Assembly (NCBI GenBank): GCA_008921705.1
Contig: VFFE01007639.1
Location: 476,739 to 540,738 of the forward strand
Length of the DNA stretch: 64,000 nt
Direction: 5' to 3'
DNA from: Burhinus oedicnemus
Lineage: Eukaryota > Chordata > Aves > Charadriiformes > Burhinidae
Shown: in pieces, positions 25,471 to 38,547 of the stretch
How the letters are laid out: each line of letters starts with the position of its first letter
How positions within the stretch are numbered: the stretch's first letter is position 1
The notes under the pieces: generated by a model
Told to the model about the DNA's origin: nothing
The model's database searches: none
Seen by the model: the letters and a program-made list of their open reading frames with translations, nothing else
Made by a program: the position numbers and the translations under genes

Positions 25471-26188
25471 AGCAACAGAAATTTTCCTTCCTTGTCATTT
25501 CATGAGTCAGCACTTCTGATGTCAAGACTTTACAGTCAAATTGAAACAAGCAGCAGTCCTGCGTGGGAGGAAGATAAATCTGAGCTCCACAAAGGGATAG
25601 GCTGGCAAGCTTAGGTGGTCTGTCAATAATTGGGGCTTGTGTAATTTTTACTCAGCATTTGCAGACTGCTAGTGATTTTGCTTTAAATATGCGGCAGTTG
25701 AATGGTTGTAGCCAAATGCAGTTTCGATAGTTGCACTGAATTCGAAAGCCAATGTATTTAACATTTAAATACGCTGCATGCACCTTATGAATTATTTACT
25801 TACACCAGCCTTTCTGGAGATGTACCTATATTCTCACACCCACACATGCATAGCAGCACAAACACACCTATGTATATCAGCTGAGACTTTTAGCTAATCA
25901 TACTTTTCTGTAGCTATTTAGCACGTTACTATTTTCATTTACAGGTCATAGTAGGGCAGTGGATATCAAATATGGACATTTTTTTGCCCAGTGAGGGACT
26001 GACACATCGGTTAGAATCACGTTGATGGTTATTCAACAGAACTGCAGTAGCCGCTATTTTTGCTCCATTCCCACAGCAGCAATAAAACAGTAGCACAAAC
26101 CAGAAAGTGACACACCAGATACATTGAACAGCAGCTGCCCTTAAAATCCAAGCAGCCCCCATGGACGGATCTGCCATTTGCAAACGGC

Positions 26189-26222
<34 letters not shown>

Positions 26223-29200
26223 TGAGGGGTTGTAATTAAAGAAGAAGAGGGGAAAAAATGGGACGACACCAGCAGTAAGAGCAAAGAGTAAACAATGAGA
26301 CCATTTCCTCAGTTGAATAATTGTTCTTTGAGAGATGTATGGAGAGGAACTCATCAGTAAGGTGTTTTCTTTAAGAAAAGATTATCAGGAATAGCAAGTG
26401 GACAATCTCACGCTTCACTCTCCAGTCCTTGCCTGATTGGTAAAAGATTCATTTTTGAGTCAATACCAAAGCAAGCAGTTGTGTACAAAAGCCACGTAAA
26501 TGGTGAAAGCATACATCGAATGTGCCCTTGGGCAGGATTAATGTATAGACAAGCTTTTGGAAAAGAATCTTTTTCTTTTTTAAACAGATAAATGTATTTT
26601 GAACTAAGCCAGGAAGACTTATTTTTATGGTGTTCCATGCTGCCCTGTTTTAAGTACATCATAAGATATGAAATGGAAAAAGCACTTCTCTGGTGCCAAA
26701 GGGGAGAGGGACTTGAAAGAACCTCTCACAGAAGTACCATTTCACTTGTAACAAGTGCACTTTGATTTTTTTTTCCAGCTGAACTCTGTAAGTGTCCAAA
26801 GTCCAAGCAAACAGAATATTAATCTTTGATGAAGCAAATGTAAAATTGTATAGGCTTGGATTGCAACCATAATTATACCGTATTCAAACGCCAGGGCTCC
26901 TTTCTGAGTAAATGTAGTTAATCTATTCTATGGAACAATATTCCGTGCAGCACTTTCAAACTCAAGGTGATATACAAGCCAACCAGAACCAGAATTGGAG
27001 CTAAAAATATTCAATGACCCTATCACTGCATAGCTTGTGAAAGTAGTCTTTTTTTTTTTCATAACATATGTTCACAGATATGTCATCATCATCTGTTGTC
27101 AGACTAAAGGCAAATAAAGACTTGCAAATTTTCCTAGATTTTTCACATCTCTGCTTGTTCCAGCAGTAACATTGCCTGCTTGCCTTTTATTCACCATGTC
27201 TGGCATGTTCTAGTAATTCTCAGTCATGGCAAGATCTTATGCCCATAATATTTGTTTGCTTGGGTTTTTTTAAATAGATGTACAGCAATTTCTCTTTTTT
27301 TTTCCTCTTTCTTATTATCCATATTACATTTATTTCTTCTGATTTAGGAAGGACAGGAATCCCTTTCTATATCCTGCACACACCCTCAACAGTTTAAGAC
27401 TCGAGTCAATCCTCTTATTTAATATCAACAAACAAACCAGCCGTATTTGATATTGGATGACTACGTAACTCTCAGCATAGCAAAGCTCAGCTAAAAGGGT
27501 TGTCCCTAGTACTTCTAGCTTGGGGATGTGGAAGCACTTCCCAGCTCCTGTGACTGTTCTGCCTGCATGTCAGGATGAGTCCCAAGTCTTAATCATCTTT
27601 CATACTCTGATTTTCACTGGGAGAAGTCCAAGACATACAGGTTAGGAACATGCAGCACTAGGTCGGGGTGATCTGAACAATAAGCCACTAGGACTACAGA
27701 GTACAGCCACAGAGTGTGATATGGATTTTGGTTTTTACAGCACTGGAATGGGACTTTTTGCCCCAAACTCAGGAATTTGCAGTACAGAAAATTAATTTCC
27801 AAAGTGCGAGAGCAAGCAAGTATTAACTAGCATTAGTGGCTGGTACCCACTGCTAGAATTCTTTCATCACACCAAATAAGCCACAGTTTTGTGCAAAATT
27901 TATTATTCTGTCTAGTCAGACCTGGATCAGCAAGCAAGGTAAATATGTGCAGAGCTTCACACCCACACAGTGGGATGACCCAAGTGAGTAAAGACAGAAC
28001 TGTATTTAAAAGAATATATTATCAATGCTCACAATAGGTAAAACCCATCCACTAGTTAAATTCCATTTACCTTAGGGTAGCTATACCAAACACGCAGATT
28101 TTAAGGCTATGAGTTGTTTTCTGTAATGCTGATGGGAATTTTAACCTCAGTCAAGGAAGTGTCTGGGCCTGAAGGAGCCTGAAGACACCAATAATCACTA
28201 GCAGGTGATGAGTGTCTGTGCTGAATGATCCCATTTAAAATCCTGCCAGGGATCTATTTGCCTCTTCAGCTCCTTAGTTACTTTTGTGTATCTGGCCTTT
28301 GTTATTTGGAGAGTCTTTGGTTTATTCTTCTTTCTATAGTCTTTTGTCTTTGAAGGATTGATTTATTGCTATCTGATATGAGCTACATAATCCAGCAAAA
28401 TTGCCTTGTCTCAACAGTTTATAGTTCTGCTCAAGATTTATGTTACATCCATCCTTCCAAGGAAAGTACTTGCTTTTTCTTCTTTATGATTTTAAATGTT
28501 TGCCTATTCAGAAATAAAATCCTCTTTTAGGAAAGGAAATTAACCTAAAATCTGAATCACTTTAAACTCTGAGATAGCTCAATTTAGGACATGCGTTTTG
28601 TAACATAAAAACATACATGTTCCCTGCCATCCATGTTGCCCCGCGTATTTTTCCTAATGCACTTGGATTGTTCCCACCCCTCACTCCAGCTCTTCCTCAG
28701 AACTTCCTTGCCTTCTGTCCAGACTTTTCTTTCTTTTCTGTTGTTTCACCTTCTTTAAAACACTGTGGCCAACACAGTTTTCCTTGGTCTAACCATGCCG
28801 TCCATTCCCTCTTGAATCTCTGTGGTTCTTTCTCTTACACTGCCTGGCACGAGGCTTCTACCTTCAGCCCATGCATAATCGTCTCCTTGATTGCTTAATC
28901 CCTTACCCATCACTTTTCGCTCATCCTTGGTCACACACTGAAGTCCCTTTCTTCACTTCCTTCCCAAATGTAGATTCTGCCTTAAAATCCTCATGAAAGC
29001 AATGTTGTGAAAGCTCCTGTAACAACAGATTGTTTCTTATGCAATGATGAATGCTGCAGTTTAACATAAATAGCTATTTTACTAATCGGTAAATGGTTCT
29101 ATTAGAACATCATAAATAGAGTTCTGCAATCCACCTCACTGGCACCTTGTAGGATGCACCTTGTTATGAAATGCAACGCAGAAATGGACGGTCCTGAGAA

Positions 29201-32200
29201 CAGCAGCTTTATGCCTACTTGTGCATCCTCCAGTTGTGGAACTGCATGGAGAAACCGTGAACAATTGTGTAGGTCAGAAAGATGCAAGGAAGGGAAATCC
29301 AACCAAGGACTTATCACCTCCTGCCAAAATTGCACAGTGTCTAAACTGACCCTATTACCCCTGTTTGGAACTCTCAGTCTGCTGGAGAGTTGTAACCGCT
29401 TCACAGTACCAGTGCACCAAGAAGTGGCAGCTAAAATAGAACATGGTCCTCTAGATCTGAATGTTCAGTGAATTGATGAGGCTGTGAAGAGGGGAGAGGG
29501 GACACGGCCTCAGTTTTTCTTCTGCAGAAGTTCTGGTCCCAGCTGTTGTGTCTGGAACTGTTTTACTCTGGAAGACAGTCACATTGGTACTTTAAGAATT
29601 CAAAATGATCTTCAACCTCCTCCACTTTGTGGGTATGCGCTCATAAGCAAATACATAAAGCAGGCCAAACATACAGTTTTCACACCAATAAAGCTCACAA
29701 TCAAAATGAGAATGTTGTGGAAACTAAAAGCCTCTGAAAAAATCAGGTGATCTTTATATGGACCCCTTGACTCACCTATATAGCTACAACTTTTCTTGCC
29801 TCAGCTATTTTTCATCAAAGGTGTCAGAAGTTCTGCAGCCTCTACGTACTTCAGCAGAAGACACAGATGCCTGATGTCTTTTAATGATCAACCTGTTAAA
29901 TTCGATGCCACTGACCTCTGCAGCGGTGCTTACTATGCACAAAATATGATAATACTAAACATTTTAAAGAGGTTTTTTATATTTAATTTTGAAGGAAGTA
30001 TTTCCGATTAAGACAGTCAGTTCAATTCCCATCACAGTTTGCATCTAAACCTTTTTAAGGTTTATAATAATCTTCTATACCTAAAAAAAAGTGATGACTA
30101 ACATATAGGCGTGCAAGCAAGTATTTTTAATCCCAGAACACAATCAAGGGTGGCCAGGTAGGCTTTGCTGCTCTCAACTAAGCTACATGTGGGATTTCTG
30201 ATGTGATCATTCACGTTTATGATGACTGTCAATCAAACATCTGCTTTTACTGTGAATATTTCTGATCAAAAAATAAAATCCAGATGTGCTTGTGTCATGA
30301 GCTCTATGCACTCTACTTGAAATGATTTGTCTTTAAAAACAGAATTAAGGATGCACTCATGCTTGCAACAGTATCCCGAAATGTTCCTCGTGCACAGCAG
30401 AGCTTTTGTGGGATAAACCAGCCACCTGGGTCCAAATTCCCTAACACTCTGGGCAAGAGGCATGTGCAGATGTGACTCCCTCTCTTCTCAGTGCAACAGC
30501 TAGAAGTACAAGCCAAACCATCATCACATTCTGTGCCATTATTATTCCCACTTCTAATTTAACTCTCTTGCACTAAAACCCCCAAACTTTCACTATACAG
30601 TCTCCCTTCTAAGGATAGGATAATGCTTTATATATCGTCACAAAATCAACAGAAGCCATACATATTTTTTTCCCATGTCTCTACACAGCTGGGTAATTTA
30701 GAAAAGAAAATGGTTTATACAAGAAGTACATTTGTGACCCGTCATGTTTTAGCAATCAGTTTTATCAGTTATCTTTGTCTCTTTTTTACTATTCCAGTTG
30801 AGGATTTCTGCCCTGGTCACTGGCTTCCCCTTCCTTCCCTCATGTAGGGGGAGAGGAGGGATCAGAACTGTAGCAGAGCTGGAGGGATGATGACCTGTAG
30901 GGAGCAAAAGGGGCAGAAAGGGCTATGGAGCACATCCCACAACCTGGGGGTACAGCTATGAGAATTTTTCAGACTGACTTTATGAGGACCATGGGGTTAG
31001 CCAAAATACTAAATATGGGGGATTTTGCATATATCTAATGCTGTAACATCCCCCTCTCCTGCTCCCAAATAGTGGAATATTTCTGGCTACAACATAGAAA
31101 AGTTGTTGTTAAGGCTTAACTCATATCAGGACTTCTTAAGACCAATTATTAGCTTTTTTTCTTTGTTTTATCCTTCCACCAAGCCTGGGTACTAATCGGT
31201 GTTATAGACGGAGTTCATGTGCAGACATGCGAGAGACACACACCCAGTTGCTCACTTGCACATGGAATCAAACATGGATGCCCAGACACTGGCACCCAGC
31301 TCTTACCAAAGTCCTCAACTTCCAAGAGAAAATAGATGTTCACAGATTTGACCGGCTCCATTGGACTTCAAAGTATTGCTACTTTCAAAGGAGTACGGAG
31401 GACTGCTCATTTCTCTGTGTGTGGTAAAACACTCAGAATTGCTCTCTGTCTACCATTAGCGTTGTCCGTTGTGGCTTTCGAACTCCCTGTGACATGATGG
31501 GGAAGCACAGGAGTGTGCACAGCTACACAGCACCTCTCTCCCAGCCACCAGGCCAGCTGCGCACAGCCCTACCTTACTATAGGTAAAAGTGTCCCCAGAG
31601 GACAGAGAATGGACTCACTCTTATTAAAGCTACACTTCAGAACCATGCCACAGAGCTTAAAAACACAGCACTGAGTAGGGTGAAAAGATGGGAAAGAGAT
31701 ACAGGGAAGTACTTACTGTAGCCGGGGGATGGACATTTACCAGTCTGGGTCACAAATGCAGTTATTTTCCTAATTTCTGCTCGTTAACACATTTATTGGA
31801 TCACCCAGTTCAGATGCGTGCAATTTCAGAAGCTTGTTCCTTGTTTGTTAAAGTTGCATGGCACTTCCCATATTCTAAGGAGAAATGGTATTTTTAGACA
31901 AGACCATAAATAAAGGTGCTTTTAAGAAAACAGCTACAACAAATCAGGAGTATTCTGACAAAAAATTTTCACTGGAAAATACTGATTCGTGGAACCCTGC
32001 CCTTTCTTTTCTTTTTTCTTTTTTTTTGGTAGGGAGAAGACCAGAGAAATATTTTCAGAACTTTAACAGAGTTTTTCGGAAAAAAAGCTATAGAGAATAA
32101 AGACATTATGGTATTCACCTGAGACACAGGAGAGCCAGAATCATCTTGGAGCTTTACCTGATTTGATTTTGGCCTCAGCACATCCCTGGTGAATGCCCTG

Positions 32201-33400
32201 ACCAACTACATGCATCTCAGGCTCTGGTACTGGCCCAGGGAATTTATAGAGCCTGGGAATTAAAAATGTTCCTTGGATACTCATCAAGAAGGCAGTACAA
32301 CGGCAGGAGCGGGACCCAAATCTACACAAATAATGGGAAAGAAAAAGAGGTGCAAAAAGAAATATGCCCAAATGAAATGAAAAAAAAATTATTTTACAAC
32401 ACGTCAGTCAGAAAATGCTCTAAAACAGTAAAACGCCTAGTTCCTCTAAACCCAGGAAAAATAGAATTTCTTCCATCAGGACTGAAATACCCATTTACAT
32501 GATAAACATGCTTTAACCATCCCCTTAAAAAAAATATAAGGATCATCAAATTCTAATATCCCTAAGTTTGAGGAAAACTCCCAGTGACTTTATTAAGAGT
32601 TTTGTCTTGATGAATAGAGATTTTGGAGTTCAGGAGGTGGCCCTGAAATTTCAGGGTCAGATCTTTTCAGTAGCACAACTGAACACAAAACAACCAAGCT
32701 CAAAGGAATCACCCAGGACTCTGAAATTCTTCTCCTCCCCCTAAGGCATCATGCAGCAATGTACAAGTTGCAAATGTGATGTGCGATTTGCCTTCTATTT
32801 GCCAAGATTTGGATTCCTTTTCTGATCCAGACTATTGTGCTATCACACTGAATGCCACTGCAGTCAGTAAATGCCGTAAGATGCTACAAGTCCGTGGTTT
32901 CTCAGACTCTGCATTTCCCACGCTGCTTAGATTTACTTGTCACTGTTTTCCCGCTTGATAACTGCAGGGATGAGAATATTAGGAGTGGCAGTCTAATCAG
33001 TGACCACTCTGGGCATTCAACCCGTCAGAGCTGAAAACTCATGAATGAGCTGCAGTGGGTCAGTGATACGCTAACACATCAGCCAGAGCAGGAGGTTCCT
33101 CTACAACAGGGTTCTTCTTTATCACATACCCAAGAGAGAAATGGAAGCCATAAAATAAAATAAAAAAACCCAAGCCAAAAACAGGCAAGGATCAAAAATC
33201 ACACAACACAGATCTAAGTCTTTTTCCAGGTTGGTGAAAATATAACAAAAATTTACTTGTCCTTTAGACACAATATCAGGCAGGTATTGAACTAAAGTTA
33301 TTGTTTTTGCAAAGGCATATCAAAGATCTGACCCTTTCTCACATAGTGGATCCAAATATGAAATGTGCACAAATTCTTATAAATCTCATCAATAGCTATT
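25471..33400. other. Non-coding stretch, no gene recognised
   Basis: About 8 kb without a recognisable gene. The longest open frame (25,935-26,354, minus, 139 codons) runs through the T homopolymer, which gives it a poly-Lys tract, so it is an artefact of simple sequence. Other frames are about 105 codons or shorter and show no domains. A 16-bp perfect palindrome CCCTGAAATTTCAGGG lies at 32,641-32,656; about one of that length is expected by chance in the window. No RNA gene was found. Confidence 0.55.
26192..26219. repeat. Poly(T) run of 28
   Basis: An uninterrupted run of 28 T begins right after GGCTAC. On the minus strand it would be a poly(A) run, but no retroposon body or target duplication is recognisable beside it. 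Run length in assemblies is often unreliable. Confidence 0.9.
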
Positions 33401-33403
33401 TAA

Positions 33404-33424
33404 ATATATATATATATATATATA
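33404..33424. repeat. (AT)n microsatellite
   Basis: An uninterrupted AT dinucleotide run of 21 bases, likely to vary in length between individuals. Confidence 0.9.
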
Positions 33425-33508
33425 AACCAAAACCTACAAGTACGAGTAAATGAATTCAAATGTTCACATTGCTCAATTAAAGCTCAGCCAGAGATGGGCC
33501 TGGGCAGC

Positions 33509-33600
33509 TATGGCCCCAGTTCAACAAACCACTTAAGCATATGCTTAAAACAAGCTCTGGATCAATTCCCAGTGAGGATTAATGCATATTCGTAAATGCT
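33509..33600. repeat. Ancient palindromic interspersed repeat fragment
   Basis: GGCCCCAGTTCAACAAACCA is followed by CTTAAGCATATGCTTAAAAC, matching from memory the old sauropsid repeat 'ggccccaattcagcaaagcacttaagcatgtgctta'. The second half, GTAAATGCTTCGCTCCTTTGG, looks like the degraded opposite arm. It is non-autonomous and very old, and the boundaries are approximate. Confidence 0.6.
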
Positions 33601-34077
33601 TCGCTCCTTTGGAGATCACAGAATGAAATATTCCTGGAAAAGCCTTAAAAAGTAGAAGCACAATTTTTGTTTCTTGTTTTTAAATTAGCTTAAGCCAAAC
33701 TGAATATTCTAGACTCAGCAAACTCTTCACAGACAAATGTTTATTTTCAATCTATAGCACCTTGTGCGATGAAATTAAAATTTGAGAATGTACCACAGGG
33801 CAGCCAGAGGGAAAGATGATGACAGAAGGTGGAGGTTAACGGAGAAGGACTGTCTGAGCTTTCCAAGTACATTATAATAGAAAGCACATGAATAGGATGG
33901 CTAAACCAGTAAATAATGATAAATCAATCTACTGCTATTTCGGTGGCTCTGCAAGATGCACGTGCCCTGACACTCCTGTTTATGTATTAAATTGAGAATG
34001 TGAATTGATACAAAGTGAAATGTTTTCTTCCCCTCAAGCTCCTTTTGTGCCTAGATGGACTGATGTTCACACTCCAC

Positions 34078-34107
34078 TTTTTTCCTTTGGTTAACCAAAG
34101 GAAAAAA
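34078..34107. repeat. 30-bp perfect palindrome
   Basis: The arm TTTTTTCCTTTGGTT (34,078-34,092) is followed directly by its exact reverse complement (34,093-34,107), with no spacer. The centre GGTTAACC contains a GTTAAC core flanked by CTTTGG/CCAAAG words. Such words resemble half-sites for TCF/LEF, HNF1 or HNF4-type factors, but the assignment is uncertain. Confidence 0.95.
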
Positions 34108-34659
34108 ATTCTTGATTAGATCCACATTATTCATGTTTTGCAGAGAATTTTTTGCCTACACGTACAAGTCCTGCTGGGGTGAGCCAGCAGAGACCTATTG
34201 ACTTAGTGTCTTAGCAAATTACATGGCCCTATAGTCAGATGAAATATTAACTCAAGGGACTGATATTTTCGCTGGATCAAAGACTGACTAATGAGAAACA
34301 GAATACTGGTTTTCAAAGAAGGTTTAAAAAGTTAGAACAAAACACAGATCACTTAATATACTGCAAAAGTTGCAGTAACTTCCTGACAGTTTGCTTGCCT
34401 ACAAACCTCTTAGCCCTGATTTATTAGTATTAGCTGCTGTGCCAAGTTCATGTCATAAAGGATAGATGCTGTGTGCCCACGCTCTGCTTGGAACTGCATA
34501 AACACGATCATCAACTAGATTTGACATCATAATCAAAACAATGAAAATAAGTTAAAGGTGGCAGGCAATAACCGAGAAACTGTATTAAGAAGCTCTGTCT
34601 ACATTAAGAAAAATAAAATTTGTCTCCACTGATGGAGGGAAGGCCCTGTTTTTTAAAGG

Positions 34660-34822
34660 AATTCAGGTGCTTAAAGAAGCAGATGGGTGCACAGTGGGAT
34701 TTTTAGAAGCTCTTAGATGGCAGCTCCCACTGAAATCACTCTGTATTAGGCAGCTAGGTATTTCGGAAAATTCACATTACCTGCATCTTTAGGCACCTAA
34801 ATACCTTTAAATATTTGGCCCA
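34660..34822. repeat. Ancient interspersed repeat ('taggcacctaaatacctttaaa' type)
   Basis: Ordered landmarks are ATTCAGGTGCTTAAAG (34,660), CAGTGGGATTTTTAGAAGCT (34,692), CAGCTCCCACTGAAATCAC (34,721) and TTTAGGCACCTAAATACC followed by TTTAAATATTTGGCCC (34,788-34,821). From memory this is a widespread old repeat of crocodilian, turtle and bird genomes carrying 'cccattgaaatcaatgggatttaggcacctaaatacctttgaaaatctggccc'. It is among the best-preserved of the old palindromic fragments here. Confidence 0.7.
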
Positions 34823-36198
34823 AAGACAGCTTACTGTAACGTCATAGGAAACAGAATAGTCCCTGCTCAAGGGAAAATAGTTTATTGTATGGTCAATTAA
34901 TTTTCAAGCAAGAGAAAACCATATAAGCAATTTGTAACAGAAATAAGGCCAGAACTCCCGAGCTATGACTTCTGAACAGTATTTTTTAATTGAAAGAAGA
35001 GATATGGCACACAAAGAAATCTTGGGTGTTTTCTGGCAAGATTATAATGGAGATGATACGGTTACATCTTAGGTGCTCATCTTAAACTGGAGCACATCTG
35101 GAATGCACGGGCCTTAACCCCACCGAAGAATAAAAGATAAATGTGGTGCCTTGGTATTTGTGAAGGGACTTCAGGGGCTGGTAGGTGCAAGGGCTAGGGG
35201 AGGGACACACACCCTGCAGAGAAGGCAGGCAAATGGATGCAGGCGTCATTTGTCTCTTTGGTCTGGGAGAACATCAGCAGTCACAGTTTCTGTCCCAAGG
35301 AAGCTCAGGAATTCCAAACGTGAACCCATAAGGTTTTTAGGGACACTTATGCCCACCACTGTGATGGGAAGGGGGCACTGCAGGTGCCATGTGCCATGGA
35401 GGTGAGACACTGCATCCAAACTGGCTCACTGCCATTTAGTTGTCTAATTCCATTGGCCCAAATGCAAACTGAAGAGGTCTGTGAAAGCACATCCCACACA
35501 AATTCTTTGAATCCCTACTTCAGCAGTAGGAGCCGCAGGTAAAAAAGGCCGTCTACAGCCTGGTTTGCATCCAGGCTTTGCCCCGTTAGCCTGAGGCCCA
35601 GGAAATCAAACAAGTTTCTTGGCTTACCTTTTACAGAAGCGAAAAATAACAGTTATAGTTTTGCACTGTGCCACCTTTCAGTGGCAGAAGAGGATTTCTC
35701 CTGCATCACCAATCTGTGTATCCCATCCAAGTCACTTCATTTAATGTGGAAAAAAACAAGCAGTGACAGAACAGGGCCCTTAGAGTAATGCTCCCAGCAT
35801 AATGCAGCCACAAGAATTTAACAAGTGGGATTTACTTAACTGGTCACTAAGTGTTAGCATTGCTTTAAAGACATATGGCTGAAAGTGTTTCTCTGGCCAT
35901 AAAGAAACAGAACTGAGAGCAGAGAAAATGCCTGGCAAGCAAACTCTCTCCCTTTTGTTTAACAGCTCTCTTCAGACTTGTAAGCCTACAAAAAGCTTCA
36001 TTAAAGTTAATGGACAAATCTTCCAGGAAAAAAATATTAAGTACTTAAATGTTACTGGTTTTGGTCTGAGCATGCAAAATTTCTCTGTCTTGCTGGGCTC
36101 GCCCCAAGATAGCACTCTTAAGGCAGAATTACATAAATATTGACAGCTTTCAGGCTGGCTTTGTATCTCAGACCTGATGAATGACTGGCAGAGTTCAT
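34823..36198. other. Non-coding stretch
   Basis: No gene recognised. CCCTGCTCAAGG at about 34,861-34,872 faintly recalls the 'ccctgccccaaggagcttacag' old repeat seen near 53.3 kb, but is too short to call. A 148-codon minus-strand frame (35,972-36,418) runs into the old repeat at 36.2 kb and is not a credible gene. Confidence 0.5.
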
Positions 36199-36275
36199 GG
36201 GCCAGGTTCACAAGCCTTGTAAGTGGGCACAGCTTCACTGAAGTCAGTGGGAGACCTGCACACATTACAGGAACC
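36199..36275. repeat. Ancient palindromic interspersed repeat fragment
   Basis: GGGCCAGGTTCACAAGCC, TTGTAAGTGGGCACAGC, TTCACTGAAGTCAGTGGGAG and CACATTACAGGAACC occur in order. They match, from memory, an old sauropsid element whose two arms ('gggccaaattcacgcctggtgtaa' and its complement) flank a 'cactgaagtcaatggga' centre. Confidence 0.65.
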
Positions 36276-36485
36276 TTCCATAAATAGAACAGAGCTGTGT
36301 CCATTTGTAGCAGAAAGGAGCGCAAATTACTGCCAGCAACATTACTGAGAACATTTTTCACCCTGTAGACTTCAGGCAAACAGTTCCTGAAGATACCATA
36401 CAAAAGTACTCCCTCCAAGTCACTTCCTTAGCCACTGCCATGGCATTCCATCCCTTAACATTTAAACCCTCTCTTCTACACCAAT

Positions 36486-36501
36486 GCTAATTGCAATTAG
36501 C
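36486..36501. promoter_or_regulatory. 16-bp palindrome with facing homeodomain half-sites
   Basis: GCTAATTGCAATTAGC is a perfect palindrome containing TAAT-TGCA-ATTA, the spacing called P4 for paired-class homeodomain dimers. It is seen directly; binding is inferred. One 16-bp palindrome per window is expected by chance. Confidence 0.35.
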
Positions 36502-36816
36502 TTTGCTACACCTTCAGTGTGCCTCTGTGCTTACTTTTCAGTAGTGACTCAGGCAGATTGTGACCTTCACTGGATCCCAGTGAGTTGATGGGGAGACACA
36601 GCAAGGTGCTGGGACAAAGAAAGTTGAATATAATCCCTTATATAATGGACTTAACAGTCTTTACCCCCAACAGGCATTTCACAGAAGAAATGCTTTAAAT
36701 AGCTTCTGTATAGATTCACAGTACAGAAAGAAGAAAACTTACCCCGCTGTATGCTTCTAAAGCAAAATTTAAAAAGCTGAGTTAAGAAACTCAGAAGACC
36801 CGTACATGGTGCCATT

Positions 36817-36840
36817 TGAGATTTTAAATGAGATTTTAAA
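36817..36840. repeat. 12-bp tandem duplication
   Basis: TGAGATTTTAAA is repeated twice exactly. This is a small recent tandem duplication. Confidence 0.85.
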
Positions 36841-38545
36841 TGGACAGCCATTAAAAACAAAGGCCATGTGACTTCCATCCTAAGCCAGACAAAACTGCAG
36901 CTAAGGATGGGACTTTGCACAAAGACGACTGTATTCTAGTACCACACAACCTGAGGTGAGACATAGCAAACATAATCCGCAGTTCCCATTTGGGTGTTGA
37001 AAAGTGTAAAAACAGTGTTTGAGATGTCCTGTTCTTGCCAGACATGACTGCTGCAATCAAAGATAAAGTACCCCGCTGTGAAGTCTGCAGTTCATACAGG
37101 GAACAGAATGTAACAGAGACCACTTACACAACATGAGACTCCTGACTGCCCTTGGTACAAGGTTGGCAGAGACCTTTCTGGATGAATGAGGAGGAATCAT
37201 TTCTCTTTAGTGGACTGTTCCTAAAATTTTTACATACTATCTTATTCCAAGACAAGTGTGATATTGCTAACTGCTGTTTGTTCAAACTAACACAGTTAGA
37301 ACAACAGAAGAGTGGATGCGGTTTGATACATAGGTGACTTGGTTTGGCATTTTTCAACAGTACATCAGTAAAGTCCATTGTGCCGTGGCTTCTTTAAGCA
37401 GAGTCAAGTGCACTAGCAGAAGAATCAGTAAAACACTACAAAAGAGGATTTAAAAATCTGAGACAATTTAAGGGATCTCTTGGCAGCACTGTCAGGCTAC
37501 TCAGCAAAACCGACAAAGTTTTAATACTGACTGTCAGCTCTTCAGCTCATAAGCAGAGGCCAAAAAATGTGGGTCTACTGATCCTCCTATAAGCCGGAAG
37601 ACCGAACACTTATGTAGACCCAGGAGAACTGACAAGGCTCGCTTTGACAGAAAAAAAAAAACCAACAACAAAACTTTGAGGGATTCAACCTAACAAACCT
37701 CCATTTTTTCCCATCAAAATTAAGGGGAAGAAATCCAGTACTACACTGTGCAATCTTAGCGGTCCAGGATGGGGGCTGACAGCACTATGTGCAGTACAGG
37801 ACAGAATGGGCTGCACAGGGGACCTGATATTTGTGGCTTCACATTTTGATGCCCAGCATCTGTTAAAGTTTCTGCAAAGCTATTCTAATTCACTCCTGAA
37901 AACACACTGACCCACAGAGGTTGTAGGAAGCAAGGCTCAGGTTGCTACAGATATTTACGTGCTTATGTCCTGACGGACCTCCTGGAGAAAATTGAGTAAA
38001 TACGTGCTTTTCAAAGCTGAGCTTCTTGGTTTAGGCATAATCTAGCCACAGTGCATAATCTAGTTTATGCAGACTCTATCTTTTTCACTTTTTACTTTCA
38101 AATCTAAAAATTTGTTAACATTGACTTCTCTAATTTTTAATAAAATGTCCATCTTGATGACTTTGTAATCCGTGCAATGAAGTGTCAGAAGGCTTTCAGA
38201 GCTCCCAACAGCCTTTAAAGATGGAGACAAGTATGTATTAGCCCATGATACACACAGGGAAAGGTTAATAACTAATAACAGCTTTCCTTTCCCATTCCTA
38301 CTCATGGCTCTACTCCCTACACGCAGCCATGGTCGCTGCAACCTTCATGTTCATTATTCCTGCAACTGTGGAACTGCACATTTCTCCTACATGTCTTCAC
38401 CTGAGCAGCAGTCCTAGTTCACACCTCCCACTCCCCAAGGTCGCTCACTTGAGATAATTTTCACCAGTCATTAGCTTTCAGTCTGCTTTGGATTAGAGAC
38501 CACAAAACTACTTCTCCAGATTAATCTATCATCTGTAATTTTGTG
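36841..38545. other. Non-coding stretch
   Basis: No gene or confident repeat. The longest frames are about 90 codons on the minus strand, without recognisable features. Confidence 0.5.
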
Positions 38546-38547
38546 TC

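Noticed and set aside
26192..26219. Poly(T) run as a retroposon tail
   Set aside because: No SINE, LINE or processed-gene body and no target-site duplication could be recognised beside it.
25935..26354. 139-codon minus-strand open frame
   Set aside because: It crosses the 28-base T run, giving a poly-Lys tract. The open length is produced by simple sequence and there is no domain.
32641..32656. 16-bp perfect palindrome CCCTGAAATTTCAGGG
   Set aside because: About one palindrome of this length is expected by chance in the window, and there is no motif support.
35972..36418. 148-codon minus-strand open frame, the longest in the window
   Set aside because: Part of it is translated from the old repeat at 36,199-36,275. 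The rest has random-looking composition and no splice or promoter context.
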